The notes beneath the pieces were generated by a model. That model was not told the origin of the DNA, did not search any database, and saw nothing but the letters and a program-made list of their open reading frames with translations. Shown in pieces: positions 32,818 through 41,417 of a stretch of DNA of 64,000 nt (position 1 is its first letter; each line of letters opens with the position of its first letter). This DNA is from Sphaerochaeta halotolerans (GTDB taxonomy: Bacteria; Spirochaetota; Spirochaetia; Sphaerochaetales; Sphaerochaetaceae), in NCBI RefSeq assembly GCF_003429665.1, contig NZ_QUWK01000004.1, forward strand, positions 45,872-109,871, in the 5' to 3' direction. The position numbers and the translations under genes are program-made.

Positions 32818-33363
32818 ATGAAAGCAACACAATCCTCTTTGATCTTGATTTATACGGGTGACGGAAAAGGAAAGACCTCCGCTGCGGTAGGCCAGTTGAT
32901 TCGTGCCTTAGGGCACGATGCACGTTGTGCGGTTGCCCAGTTTATCAAGAAAGACCCTGCGCTTCTGGACAGTGGTGAGTACCGTCTCCTCAAGCAACTT
33001 GGAGTGCCTTGGAAACAGTTTGGTTCCGGATTCTCCTGGGAAGGAGACAATGATGCCAAGAATGCAGAATTGGCAAAGAAAGGTTGGCAGCAGGTGAAGC
33101 GTTGGATTTCTTCTGCTTCCTATGACCTTATTGTCCTTGATGAATTCACCTATACACTCTCCCTAGGATATCTTGACGGTGAGGAAGTCTGCTCCTGGCT
33201 AGCAGACCATAAGGGCAAGGAAGGCTTTCCCCATATTGTCATCACAGGGAGAAATGCTTCTAGCCAACTACTTGGGGTTGCAGATATGGTGAGCGAATTG
33301 AAAGAAGTGAAGCATCATCTTTCTAATGCGAACTGTGCAGCACAACCTATGATTGAATTTTAG
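32818..33363 (+). CDS. cobO: ATP:corrinoid adenosyltransferase (CobO/BtuR family)
   Basis: 181 residues. The P-loop YTGDGKGKTSAAVGQ, AQFIKKD, and LIVLDEFTYTLSLGYLD match CobA/CobO enzymes. They attach the adenosyl group to cobalamin or cobinamide. No other cobalamin gene or cobalamin riboswitch is visible nearby, so it probably serves salvage. It starts 3 nt after the lipoprotein stop. Confidence 0.9.
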   Translation: MKATQSSLILIYTGDGKGKTSAAVGQLIRALGHDARCAVAQFIKKDPALLDSGEYRLLKQLGVPWKQFGSGFSWEGDNDAKNAELAKKGWQQVKRWISSASYDLIVLDEFTYTLSLGYLDGEEVCSWLADHKGKEGFPHIVITGRNASSQLLGVADMVSELKEVKHHLSNANCAAQPMIEF

Positions 33364-33407
33364 GCACTATTTGATAGCCTATTTCCTTGCACTGCTCCTT
33401 TTCTTCT

Positions 33408-33435
33408 TTCACATTTTCAAGTTTCCGGATATAAT
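33408..33435 (+). promoter_or_regulatory. Promoter of the PHP-RloAB-like gene run
   Basis: TTCACA (33408-33413), 16 bp, TATAAT (33430-33435). AAGGAG lies 8 nt before ATG 33456. The leader is only about 14 nt. Confidence 0.55.
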
Positions 33436-33455
33436 CACGTCAAGGAGTTTTGTCT

Positions 33456-34088
33456 ATGGGTATCTGTGACATGCACAGTCATCTTCTCCCTGAGATTGAT
33501 GATGGCTATCTCTCACGGGAACAATTCATCCGTATGCTCAATCTTTATCAGCTCTCTGGTGTCACGGCAATTGCATTCACACCCCATATTTTCAATCCTT
33601 ATGTGACTACTAATATTTCCGAACTGAGAGAGACCTACCAGTGGGCGAGAGGGGAGGCAGAATCCTTGGGGTTGCAGACCTATTTGGGGAGTGAGTTATT
33701 TGTTGGGGACCAAGAAACCTTGAAAACTATTCCCATCAATGGGAGGTTTGCCTTGGTGGAGTTCGGGCTCTCCTTGCCCCCCCCCAAGGTTTTGGAACGG
33801 TTGCAACAATTGGTCCAGATGCACTATCGCCCGCTCATAGCCCATGTGGAACGGTATCTTTGGCTGAGCCCAAAGAGCACAATGTTGCAACGTTTACGCT
33901 CTCTCGGTTGTTTACTACAGACGAACGTTGAAGCTGTGGAGAACAACCTTTCGCTTCCCTATCTGGAACTTGGCTTGATTGATGTGATCGCCACAGACAA
34001 TCATGGCGATGAAACGCTTCCGGCCCGTTTGATGGATGCACTCGAAAAATGGCCATCGGTGGGGCGAAGTATGCAAAATCTTTGGTGA
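33456..34088 (+). CDS. PHP-domain phosphoesterase, CpsB/CapC-like
   Basis: 210 residues. CDMHSHLLPEIDDG at the N-terminus supplies the HxH metal motif. AFTPHIFNPY, GSELFV, PLIAHVERY and IDVIATDNHG complete the PHP metal set of CpsB/YwqE-type tyrosine phosphatases. Relatives dephosphorylate bacterial tyrosine kinases that control polysaccharide export, but no such kinase is nearby. An in-frame TTG at 33450 is too close to the AAGGAG. It is 29 nt upstream of the RloA-like gene and may be the first gene of that run. Confidence 0.85.
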   Translation: MGICDMHSHLLPEIDDGYLSREQFIRMLNLYQLSGVTAIAFTPHIFNPYVTTNISELRETYQWARGEAESLGLQTYLGSELFVGDQETLKTIPINGRFALVEFGLSLPPPKVLERLQQLVQMHYRPLIAHVERYLWLSPKSTMLQRLRSLGCLLQTNVEAVENNLSLPYLELGLIDVIATDNHGDETLPARLMDALEKWPSVGRSMQNLW

Positions 34089-34117
34089 ATTCACCTATGG
34101 GTATGAGGAGGTAGCGT

Positions 34118-35365
34118 ATGCTGCTGGATATGACTATTGCGAACTTCAGGTCCGTAAAGTCTGCGCAAACCATTTCGTTTGAAGCTGTCAGGGACAACCG
34201 GTTCCCTGAGTCGAAAGTTGTTGAGGTCACTGAGAAATTGAAGCTGATCAAGACAGCAGCCATTATCGGTCCCAATGGAGCTGGGAAGAGCACATTCGTA
34301 CGAGCACTTGAGGCACTGAAAGGCATTGTGTGTGCTACGGAGGAGACGGAGAATCCCCTACAGATTCTCAGTGGTACTTCCTTCGCCTATTCCGAGGAAA
34401 AGGGACAGCCTGCGACCATCATCATCAGAGTACTGGTTGATCGTGATGAAGAGAGTGGCGAACCAACCATTGCCCAATACACCTTGGTCAGCGACCGGGA
34501 AAAGATTTTCGAGGAAACTCTGTACCATCTCCAAGGTCGTTCAAAGCGAATGATGTTTGAACGGAAGGTGGACGAGAACAGCCTTCTGCTCGATCAACAG
34601 GCGCTGACCTATACGTATCGATGGGGCAAGATGTATCGTGGGGATAAGAAGCGCCTGGTGGGGAAAGTAGATGAAAAGCATTCCTTCCTGGCAGCCTCTG
34701 CCCAAAAAGGCAGTGAAACCACAGGTTTGCTGTATTCATGGTTGAGTGACAGCCTACATCTGCTCCCGATGGGGGTTTCAAACATCAGTGAGAAATATCT
34801 TATCAATCGCCTGAGTGAACATCCTGAGTGGGTCCAGCAATTGATTAATTTCCTATGGAGTGTCGATATCACCGATATTCGTGACATCAGGGTCAAGGAT
34901 GAGCGAATAATCTTCGTCCACACCAACGTAACCCAGCACTATGCTTCCTATTTCTCTTTGGAGAGTTTGAGCCTCAGGCGACTATGCTTGATGGGAGTTG
35001 CCTTCTTCGATGCATTCATACGGAATCAGACGCTGGTGATCGATGATTTTGGCATGCTATTGCATCCCAATGTTCTCTGTCATATTGTGGAAATTTTCGA
35101 GGCAAGTAATATAGGATATGGTTCGCAAATGCTTTTGGTCGATTGCAACCCATCCCTACTCAAACCGGGATTGCTTAGGCGTGATGGCGTTTACTTTGCC
35201 GAGAAGAACAGTGAGAGTGCCACTGTGTACTTCAGTCTGGCCAACTTCAAGTATTCAAGAAGCAAAGACAAAACGCAAAGTCAGTACATGAATGGAGCAT
35301 TCGGAGCTCTTCCGATTCTCTCGGAGTTCTGTTTTGTGGACACAAGTAAGGATAAGGAGGAGTAA
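34118..35365 (+). CDS. RloA/AbiLi-like AAA ATPase, divergent
   Basis: 415 residues, normal RloA length. The N-terminus MLLDMTIANFRSVKSAQTISFEA and the Walker A GPNGAGKST (residues 51-59) are typical of the OLD/RloA type ATPases. The C-terminal layout (LVIDDFGMLLHP, MLLVDCN, LLRRDGVYFAEKN, YMNGAFGALPIL) also matches the family. The family's SxGT-like signature is here ESLSLRRL without the glycine. The Walker B DE is DD, and the usual TTH switch is VDCNP. ATP hydrolysis may therefore be impaired. GAGGAGG precedes the ATG. RloA-RloB pairs act in phage defence (AbiL). Confidence 0.78.
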   Translation: MLLDMTIANFRSVKSAQTISFEAVRDNRFPESKVVEVTEKLKLIKTAAIIGPNGAGKSTFVRALEALKGIVCATEETENPLQILSGTSFAYSEEKGQPATIIIRVLVDRDEESGEPTIAQYTLVSDREKIFEETLYHLQGRSKRMMFERKVDENSLLLDQQALTYTYRWGKMYRGDKKRLVGKVDEKHSFLAASAQKGSETTGLLYSWLSDSLHLLPMGVSNISEKYLINRLSEHPEWVQQLINFLWSVDITDIRDIRVKDERIIFVHTNVTQHYASYFSLESLSLRRLCLMGVAFFDAFIRNQTLVIDDFGMLLHPNVLCHIVEIFEASNIGYGSQMLLVDCNPSLLKPGLLRRDGVYFAEKNSESATVYFSLANFKYSRSKDKTQSQYMNGAFGALPILSEFCFVDTSKDKEE

Positions 35366-35367
35366 TA

Positions 35368-36015
35368 ATGGCACGCAAACGTATTTCCCAAAAACCACGC
35401 AGAACCATACTGGTGGTGACGGCAACCGAGGCGGAAGCCCTCTACTTTTCCCAAATGCGAAAGGACTGCCGCTATGCAAATATGACGGTGGTATGGGAAC
35501 CAGATTACAAGGACCTTGCAAATTTGATTACATTAGCTGGTAGAATGCGGACCAAGGAACAGTACAGCAGTGTCTGGCTGGTCTTCGGGTTTGCTGACCT
35601 GGATGTTTCTGTACAGGAAGTGAAGGAGTTGATGCCGCATGCAGAAAAGAAGAAGGTGAATTTGGCATGGAACAATCCATCCTTACCTCTTTGGTATCTT
35701 CTTCATCTCCAGGCTCCAAAAGGTTTTGTCAAAGATCCAGCTATGATTGAAAGCGCTCTTGCTGGTCAATTCCCCGGCTTCAGTAGTGATGCTGCATATC
35801 TCTTGGATGAAGGCCTCGACCTACATCTCAAGCTCTATTCAGCGAAATCGAAAGCTGCAGTGAATGCCTCCTCCTACAACGCATTGACAGCGTCGCAGGT
35901 AGGGCTAGCTCCGACAAATATGGTGGCTTTGTTGAATGATATCACTGACATCTGTGGATTGGCAGACCTGACACACAATCAGAAGCGGCTGGGCCTGAAC
36001 AAGAACAAAGGATAG
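35368..36015 (+). CDS. RloB/AbiLii-like protein, divergent
   Basis: 215 residues, starting 2 nt after the RloA-like stop with AAGGAGG upstream. The RloB layout is recognisable: a basic N-terminus RKRISQKPRRTILVVTATEAEALYF, an acidic turn FGFADLDVS near residue 76, and NNPSLPLWYLLHL near residue 101. Typical RloB has EGxxTExxYF in the first motif and NPxFExWxLLHF in the last. Here the first acidic residue is alanine and the FE is LP. The TOPRIM-like nuclease site may thus be lost or rebuilt. The family assignment rests on order, length and these motifs. Confidence 0.7.
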   Translation: MARKRISQKPRRTILVVTATEAEALYFSQMRKDCRYANMTVVWEPDYKDLANLITLAGRMRTKEQYSSVWLVFGFADLDVSVQEVKELMPHAEKKKVNLAWNNPSLPLWYLLHLQAPKGFVKDPAMIESALAGQFPGFSSDAAYLLDEGLDLHLKLYSAKSKAAVNASSYNALTASQVGLAPTNMVALLNDITDICGLADLTHNQKRLGLNKNKG

Positions 36016-36019
36016 AAAG

Positions 36020-36913
36020 GTGAGCGGAATCCTGCTGCTGGTTTACATGCTTGCGTTCGGATTGGGGTGCATGACATTGGCTTTGGCCATCGTGTACCGC
36101 TTATCGAACGCAAAACGTTGGGCTACATATTTCATTGTCTGTCATGCATCCCTTCTGGGATGTATGATGTTGTTGGCACTGCAGGTACTCAGCCAAATGT
36201 TCCTCAGTGGGCTTGCTTACACGATTGTCTCGATTATCATCACTTCAGTATTCCTGGCTGATCTTGCATTTCTCATTGTCTTTATCCCGTATTTTACTAC
36301 TTGGGTAATCGCCCATCCGTGGAGACAACCGTACAAAGGATTGTTTTTTTTCCTATCTGCCCTCTATCTTGGATTGGGAATTGCACGGGAAATAACGGGA
36401 AAGGTGATATTGGACCAGGTAATGCTCTTTTTGTTTGTCTTCGTCGTGGGCTTTAGCTTGATTGTCATGTTGAAGAACATCAAGACCATTGAGAACAAAA
36501 CAGCCAGGGCTTCAGCACTAGCTATTATCATTGTCAGTGCATCAATGGTGCCGGTAATTTTGCTGGCTCTCTTCTTTCCCGCCCTCAAGCCATTCCTGTT
36601 TGGAGTCTATTTTATTGCCCTTTCAATTACAATCATGACGTTCCTGTTCATTACGTTCGTGCGTATCGGACGGGATGATGGGTCACAGAAACCCAAGGCT
36701 GAGTTGTGTCTGGAAGATCTTGGGGAGTATCATATTACTGAGCGGGAGTTTTCGGTCATTCAGTTGATCAGCAAAGGTCTGACCAACAAGGAAATTGCCA
36801 GTGAACTGGGAATCAGTGCAAATACAGTGAACAACCACGTGGCTAATATCTATGGAAAAACCCAGGTAAGGAGCCGTATTGACTTGTTGAATCTGTTGAA
36901 ACAGAGTTGGTAG
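36020..36913 (+). CDS. Membrane-bound LuxR-type transcriptional regulator
   Basis: 297 residues from a GTG, with AAAGGA 7 nt upstream in the RloB-like gene. About seven hydrophobic segments fill residues 3-215. They are followed by a cytoplasmic LuxR/GerE HTH: LGEYHITEREFSVIQLISKGLTNKEIASELGI, then SANTVNNHVANIYGKTQVRSRIDLLNLL. It is a predicted one-component membrane sensor that binds DNA directly. The target genes are unknown; the flanking RloAB-like and esterase genes are the first candidates. Confidence 0.85.
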   Translation: MSGILLLVYMLAFGLGCMTLALAIVYRLSNAKRWATYFIVCHASLLGCMMLLALQVLSQMFLSGLAYTIVSIIITSVFLADLAFLIVFIPYFTTWVIAHPWRQPYKGLFFFLSALYLGLGIAREITGKVILDQVMLFLFVFVVGFSLIVMLKNIKTIENKTARASALAIIIVSASMVPVILLALFFPALKPFLFGVYFIALSITIMTFLFITFVRIGRDDGSQKPKAELCLEDLGEYHITEREFSVIQLISKGLTNKEIASELGISANTVNNHVANIYGKTQVRSRIDLLNLLKQSW

Positions 36914-36921
36914 GAGGAACG

Positions 36922-37764
36922 ATGCATATAGCCTATGAAGTACCTGATTTTTCGGCCAAGCACTATCAGGACCAGGCACCTGTGAGAAAAAGTGCCAGGG
37001 CTTGGGCGATGGTTCATGAAGAGCCAGCCAAAGAGGCTGTTCTCCTCTGCCATGGCTACAAAGGATATCCTGGGGAGTTGATCCGACCAGGGGTTGATCT
37101 CTTTGATAAGGGCTATGATGTTTATTGTCCCCGCTATCCCGGGCACGGAACCAGCAATACAGATTTTCTTGCTTCCAAGGCAGAGGATTGGATTGGTACT
37201 GCCTATGATGCATATGCTCATCTTTCTCGTGAGTATGATACTGTCTCCGTGGTTGGTCATTCCATGGGTGGAGCAGTTGCCACAATCATCGCTGATGCAT
37301 TCTCTGTTGACACCCTGGTTTTGCTTGCTCCAGCACTGGTGATTCCTGCAATTCCAAGGAAGACCATTTGGGTTTTAAAGCATTTCATCAAGAAGCGGAA
37401 GATTTCCTGGCAGAGCGACAGCGAGTACCATTTCTACTATGAGGGTGATCCAGATGATGATGCATATCTTGGATCTCAGTATTGGTCTTATCAGTTCCCC
37501 TCAGGGATTTGGGAATTGGAACGGGTACGCAAGCAAGCAGTAGCTTGCATTGATCACCTTGCCTCAGATACTTTGGCCATCAGTGGGGGGATGGACTCGG
37601 CCATACCACCGGAAGCCTGTACCCTGGTGACCAGCAAGAGCAAGGGCGTCAACAAGCATCTGCATATTGAGGATATTGGACATCTCATGCCCTATGACAA
37701 GAACCAGAAGGCCCAGGACAGGGCAATGGCTGAAGTAGTGTCTTGGATTGAAGGGAATCGTTAG
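36922..37764 (+). CDS. Alpha/beta hydrolase, carboxylesterase/lipase-like
   Basis: 280 residues. The oxyanion region LLCHGYKGYPGE, the nucleophile elbow VGHSMGGA (Ser113), and the C-terminal DSAIPP and IEDIGHLMP segments supply a Ser-Asp-His triad as in Est30/monoacylglycerol lipases. No signal peptide, so cytoplasmic. GGAGG lies just before ATG 36922, 8 nt past the regulator stop. Its 3' end overlaps the convergent HD-domain gene by 4 nt. Confidence 0.88.
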   Translation: MHIAYEVPDFSAKHYQDQAPVRKSARAWAMVHEEPAKEAVLLCHGYKGYPGELIRPGVDLFDKGYDVYCPRYPGHGTSNTDFLASKAEDWIGTAYDAYAHLSREYDTVSVVGHSMGGAVATIIADAFSVDTLVLLAPALVIPAIPRKTIWVLKHFIKKRKISWQSDSEYHFYYEGDPDDDAYLGSQYWSYQFPSGIWELERVRKQAVACIDHLASDTLAISGGMDSAIPPEACTLVTSKSKGVNKHLHIEDIGHLMPYDKNQKAQDRAMAEVVSWIEGNR

Positions 37765-38507
37765 GAGCGTCTGAGGTGCAGGGAATATTCATAGAATGCA
37801 GCAATTTTATCGCTGAGATTTACGATGAAGCTCTCTCGATATCTTGGAAGCGAGCATGTCTTGGGGAACATATGTTTGACGATGATGTCAGCTTCCTTTG
37901 CATTTACCGAGAAGTATTTCTGCGCATTCTCCAAGGCAATGAAAGGGTGTTCCTTCCCGTGAGATGATCGCTTCTCATCCACTCTTTTTCGTTCCCGCCA
38001 GTCATAGAGGAAGAAGTCATGGAGCAAACCTCCACGAGCTGCTGCGCGGTAGTCCAATCCTAAAGCTTTGCTGATACGGTACGAGATATAACTTACTCTG
38101 GTGGCGTGGTCATAGATATGGCCTGCATGATGATGGTATTCTTTCAGTTTAAGAAATTCCTCATGAGCAAGAATATCACTAATCAACAGCTCATGTTCGC
38201 GTATATACCGCGGTCTGTACGTTCGTTGGATGTTGTAGGCGAGCAGAAAGCTGATAAGCGAAAAGAGAAGAAACAACAGTTCAGTTGGAAAGCTGGAAAA
38301 CTGTTGGAATGGGGCGAAAGATTTGGATGTATACAGCGTAGTAAATAGCGCAACAGGAAACCTAAATAAGGTAGTCAGGGAGGTATTTCCCCCTGCAAAA
38401 AAGACCGGAATCGTTGGGTTGATCAGTAGTGTGTTCCTCCGTTCAATTGAGTGTACCGTATCGAAATACACAACGAAGGTCAACAGGGAGACCTGCGATT
38501 TATACAC
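37761..38507 (-). CDS. HD-domain phosphohydrolase with N-terminal membrane segment
   Basis: Up to 248 residues. A hydrophobic segment ELLFLLFSLISFLLAYNIQ is followed by an HD domain: EYHHHAGHIYDHATRVSYIS, LLHDFFLYDW, KEHPFIALENA, KHMFP, and ESFIVNLSDKIAAFYEY. This is like the YedJ/PgpH-type or generic HD hydrolases that act on phosphorylated nucleotides. The start is uncertain. GTG 38507 gives the longest frame. A promoter-like pair inside (TTGACC, 17 bp, TACGGT) and a GGAGG site point instead to a later start, possibly CTG 38426. The substrate is unknown. Confidence 0.75.
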   Translation of the reverse strand: MYKSQVSLLTFVVYFDTVHSIERRNTLLINPTIPVFFAGGNTSLTTLFRFPVALFTTLYTSKSFAPFQQFSSFPTELLFLLFSLISFLLAYNIQRTYRPRYIREHELLISDILAHEEFLKLKEYHHHAGHIYDHATRVSYISYRISKALGLDYRAAARGGLLHDFFLYDWRERKRVDEKRSSHGKEHPFIALENAQKYFSVNAKEADIIVKHMFPKTCSLPRYRESFIVNLSDKIAAFYEYSLHLRRS

Positions 38508-38544
38508 GTGTGTAAAACCTGTTCCCCTGTTCTGTCATCTGTGT

Positions 38545-38553
38545 TGCTATAAT
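38545..38553 (+). promoter_or_regulatory. Extended -10 promoter of the gltX operon
   Basis: TGC-TATAAT (38545-38553) is an extended -10. No good -35 lies 17 bp upstream. GAGGAG follows before ATG 38599. Confidence 0.5.
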
Positions 38554-38598
38554 CTTTGATTTACGGTACAACAGTAGCATTGAGAGGAGTGTATCCTA

Positions 38599-40080
38599 AT
38601 GGAAGTACGAGTACGGTATGCACCTTCTCCAACCGGTTTGCAACATATCGGTGGAGTAAGGACTGCATTATTCAACTATTTCTTTGCCCGCGCAAACGGG
38701 GGTAAATTCATTTTGCGAGTGGAAGACACCGATCGTGAGCGATACAGCGATGAATCTTTGCAGGACTTGTATGACACGCTCGAGTGGTTGGGAATCAAAT
38801 GGGATGAAGGTCCTATTGTGGGGGGTGATAGAGGCCCCTATATCCAAAGCGAACGATTCGACCTGTACAAACAGTATGCCGAGCAGCTGGTATCTGAAGG
38901 CAAGGCGTATTACTGCTACTGTACTCCCCAAAGGTTGGAAGCCCTACGGGAACAACAACAGAAAGAGAAGAGTAAACAACAAGGGTACGATCGGCACTGC
39001 CAACATCTCACTGAAGAGCAGCGTAAAGCCTATGAGAAAGAAGGCATCAAACCTGTCATTCGTCTCAAGGTGCCAACCGAAGGAAAGACGACTTTTCATG
39101 ATGTGCTCATGGGTGATATTTCCAGAAAGAACAAGGATGTAAGTCCCGATCCTGTGTTGCTCAAAAGTGATGGGTTTCCCACCTATCATCTTGCAAACGT
39201 CATTGATGACCATATGATGGGTATTACCCACATCATGAGAGCTCAAGAGTGGATACCCTCCGGCCCTCTGCACATTATTCTCTATGAAGCATTCGGTTGG
39301 GAACCTCCCTTGTATTGCCATCTACCAATGGTAATGGGTAAGGATGGACAGAAGCTCAGCAAGCGCCATGGCTCCACTGCAGTGAGGGAATTTCGTGAGA
39401 AGGGCTATCTTCCCGAAGCCTTGACGAACTATATCAGTCTGGTAGGTTGGTCCTACGATGGACAGAGGGAGTTTTTCAGCAAGGAAGAGCTTGAACAGCT
39501 CTTCACCTTGGAAAAGATCAACAAGGCTCCCGGGATATTCGACTACAAGAAGCTTGACTGGTTCAACGGACAATACATCCGTCAGAAAGGGGATGAGGAA
39601 CTCATGGAACTGCTACTTCCCTATTTGGAGAGAGCAGGGTTTGTCACCCTCCCCCTGCAGGAACAAGAAAAGCGTGATATGCTTACACTTACCGCAGTGA
39701 GCAAGGAACGGTTGAAGGTACTGAGTGACATCGTTGACCTGAGCAGGTTTCTCTTTGAAACACCAACCTATGAGGATGTACATGTATTTGCTGCCAAGAA
39801 GGTTGATCTGGCCACTGCAACCTTGGCCTTGGAGCGTGCATATGACAAGCTTAAGGAAGGGTTTGCTGCAGGCAAAGAACAAGAGGAGATTGAAGGAGAG
39901 CTTGCTTCCTTGGCCGAAGCGATGGAAATAAAGGTGAATGGGGTGTTCATGCCCCTCAGGGTGGCCATCACCGGCAGTACGGTGAGCCTTCCCTTGTTTG
40001 ACTCAATCAAGCTGTTGGGCCAAGAAGAAACCTATAAAAGAATTGAAACAGCGTTGGATGTGCTGAAGAGAGAGGTATAA
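38599..40080 (+). CDS. gltX: Glutamyl-tRNA synthetase
   Basis: 493 residues. The class I HIGH motif is LQHIGGVRTALFNY, and the KMSKS loop is KLSKRHG near residue 253. The bacterial-type anticodon-binding domain follows. I cannot tell whether it is discriminating or also charges tRNA-Gln; a tRNA-Gln gene lies elsewhere in the window but no gatCAB or glnS. AGAGGAG precedes the ATG. First of three consecutive synthetase genes. Confidence 0.95.
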   Translation: MEVRVRYAPSPTGLQHIGGVRTALFNYFFARANGGKFILRVEDTDRERYSDESLQDLYDTLEWLGIKWDEGPIVGGDRGPYIQSERFDLYKQYAEQLVSEGKAYYCYCTPQRLEALREQQQKEKSKQQGYDRHCQHLTEEQRKAYEKEGIKPVIRLKVPTEGKTTFHDVLMGDISRKNKDVSPDPVLLKSDGFPTYHLANVIDDHMMGITHIMRAQEWIPSGPLHIILYEAFGWEPPLYCHLPMVMGKDGQKLSKRHGSTAVREFREKGYLPEALTNYISLVGWSYDGQREFFSKEELEQLFTLEKINKAPGIFDYKKLDWFNGQYIRQKGDEELMELLLPYLERAGFVTLPLQEQEKRDMLTLTAVSKERLKVLSDIVDLSRFLFETPTYEDVHVFAAKKVDLATATLALERAYDKLKEGFAAGKEQEEIEGELASLAEAMEIKVNGVFMPLRVAITGSTVSLPLFDSIKLLGQEETYKRIETALDVLKREV

Positions 40081-40084
40081 GTAA

Positions 40085-41413
40085 ATGGCAGAAGTAACGA
40101 TGGATAAGATTGTCTCCTTGTGTAAGCGGCGTGGGTTCATTTTCCAGTCGAGTGAAATCTATGGTGGCTTGAACGGTGCCTATGACTACGGTCCACTGGG
40201 AGTGCAGCTGAAAAACAACATCCGCGATTTCTGGTGGAAAGAGATGACCCAAATTCATGATAACATCGTTGGATTGGATGCCTCTATCCTCATGCACCCT
40301 CGGGTCTGGGAAGCAAGCGGGCATGTATCCAACTTCAGTGATCCCATGGTTGACTGCAAACAGTGTAAATCCCGATTCCGTGCAGACCAGATAGATCTCG
40401 GTGGAGCTTGTCCTACCTGTGGCACCCGCGATAGTTTTACCGAACCAAGAAATTTCAATCTGATGTTTGCCACTCATATCGGAGCAAATCAGGACGCAGG
40501 TTCCACGATTTACCTGCGACCTGAGACTGCCCAAGGTATCTATGCGGATTTCAAGAATGTGGTCTCCTCAAGCCGTGTAAAGGTTCCCTTTGGAATTGCC
40601 CAGGTTGGTAAGTCCTTCAGAAATGAAATTACCACGAAGAACTTCATCTTCCGTTCGTGTGAATTCGAGCAGATGGAGATGCAATGGTTCTGTAAGCCTG
40701 GAACAGATGAGTCATGGTTCGGGTATTGGCGCGAGCAGAGGATGGCTTTCTATCATAAGATGGGAATCAAGCCGAGCAGCCTCAGGTGGCATCAGCATGG
40801 TCCGGACGAATTGGCATTCTACGCAAAGGACGCCTATGACATCCAGTTTCTCTTTCCCATGGGCTGGCAGGAGCTTGAGGGGGTCCATAACCGAACCGAT
40901 TACGACCTTGGGCAGCATCAGAAGTTCAGTGGGAAAGATTTGACCTATCTTGATCCAGAGGATAACCAGCGTTACCTCCCCTATGTTGTGGAGACCTCAG
41001 CTGGGTTGACCCGTAATGTATTGATGGCTCTGAGTGATGCATATGAGGAAGAGACTTTGGATGGCGGCGATGTGAGGACAGTCCTGCATTTCCATCCAAA
41101 CATTGCACCAATCACTGTTGCAGTCCTTCCGTTGGTTAAGAAGGATGGAATTGCAGAATTTACTTCCAAGCTTGAGAAGGAATTGCGAGAGGACTTCTCA
41201 ACCTTCTTTGATGTCAGTGGTGCCATTGGGCGCAGATATCGCAGAATGGACGAAATTGGTACTCCTTACTGTGTTACCGTTGACTACCAGACACTGGAGG
41301 ATAATACGGTTACCCTGCGATATAGGGATAGTATGGAGCAGAGCCGGGTGAGCATTGCAACATTGGTTGCAACAATCAAGGAAGCAAACAAAGCATACAA
41401 ACGAGTGGAGTAG
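40085..41413 (+). CDS. glyS: Glycyl-tRNA synthetase, dimeric type
   Basis: 442 residues of the eukaryote-like alpha2 class II enzyme, not the alpha/beta tetramer. Landmarks are SSEIYGGLNGAYDYGPLG, a CKQCKSRF...CPTCGTR zinc-type insertion (residues about 96-119), and the motif 2 region VGKSFRNEI. EFEQMEMQWFC follows, and the C-terminal anticodon domain begins at FHPNIAPI. It starts 4 nt after gltX. Confidence 0.95.
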   Translation: MAEVTMDKIVSLCKRRGFIFQSSEIYGGLNGAYDYGPLGVQLKNNIRDFWWKEMTQIHDNIVGLDASILMHPRVWEASGHVSNFSDPMVDCKQCKSRFRADQIDLGGACPTCGTRDSFTEPRNFNLMFATHIGANQDAGSTIYLRPETAQGIYADFKNVVSSSRVKVPFGIAQVGKSFRNEITTKNFIFRSCEFEQMEMQWFCKPGTDESWFGYWREQRMAFYHKMGIKPSSLRWHQHGPDELAFYAKDAYDIQFLFPMGWQELEGVHNRTDYDLGQHQKFSGKDLTYLDPEDNQRYLPYVVETSAGLTRNVLMALSDAYEEETLDGGDVRTVLHFHPNIAPITVAVLPLVKKDGIAEFTSKLEKELREDFSTFFDVSGAIGRRYRRMDEIGTPYCVTVDYQTLEDNTVTLRYRDSMEQSRVSIATLVATIKEANKAYKRVE

Positions 41414-41417
41414 CACA

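Noticed and set aside
34118..36015. Mobile defence island around the RloAB-like genes
   Set aside because: No integrase, transposase, tRNA boundary or other defence genes flank the pair; the neighbourhood looks chromosomal.
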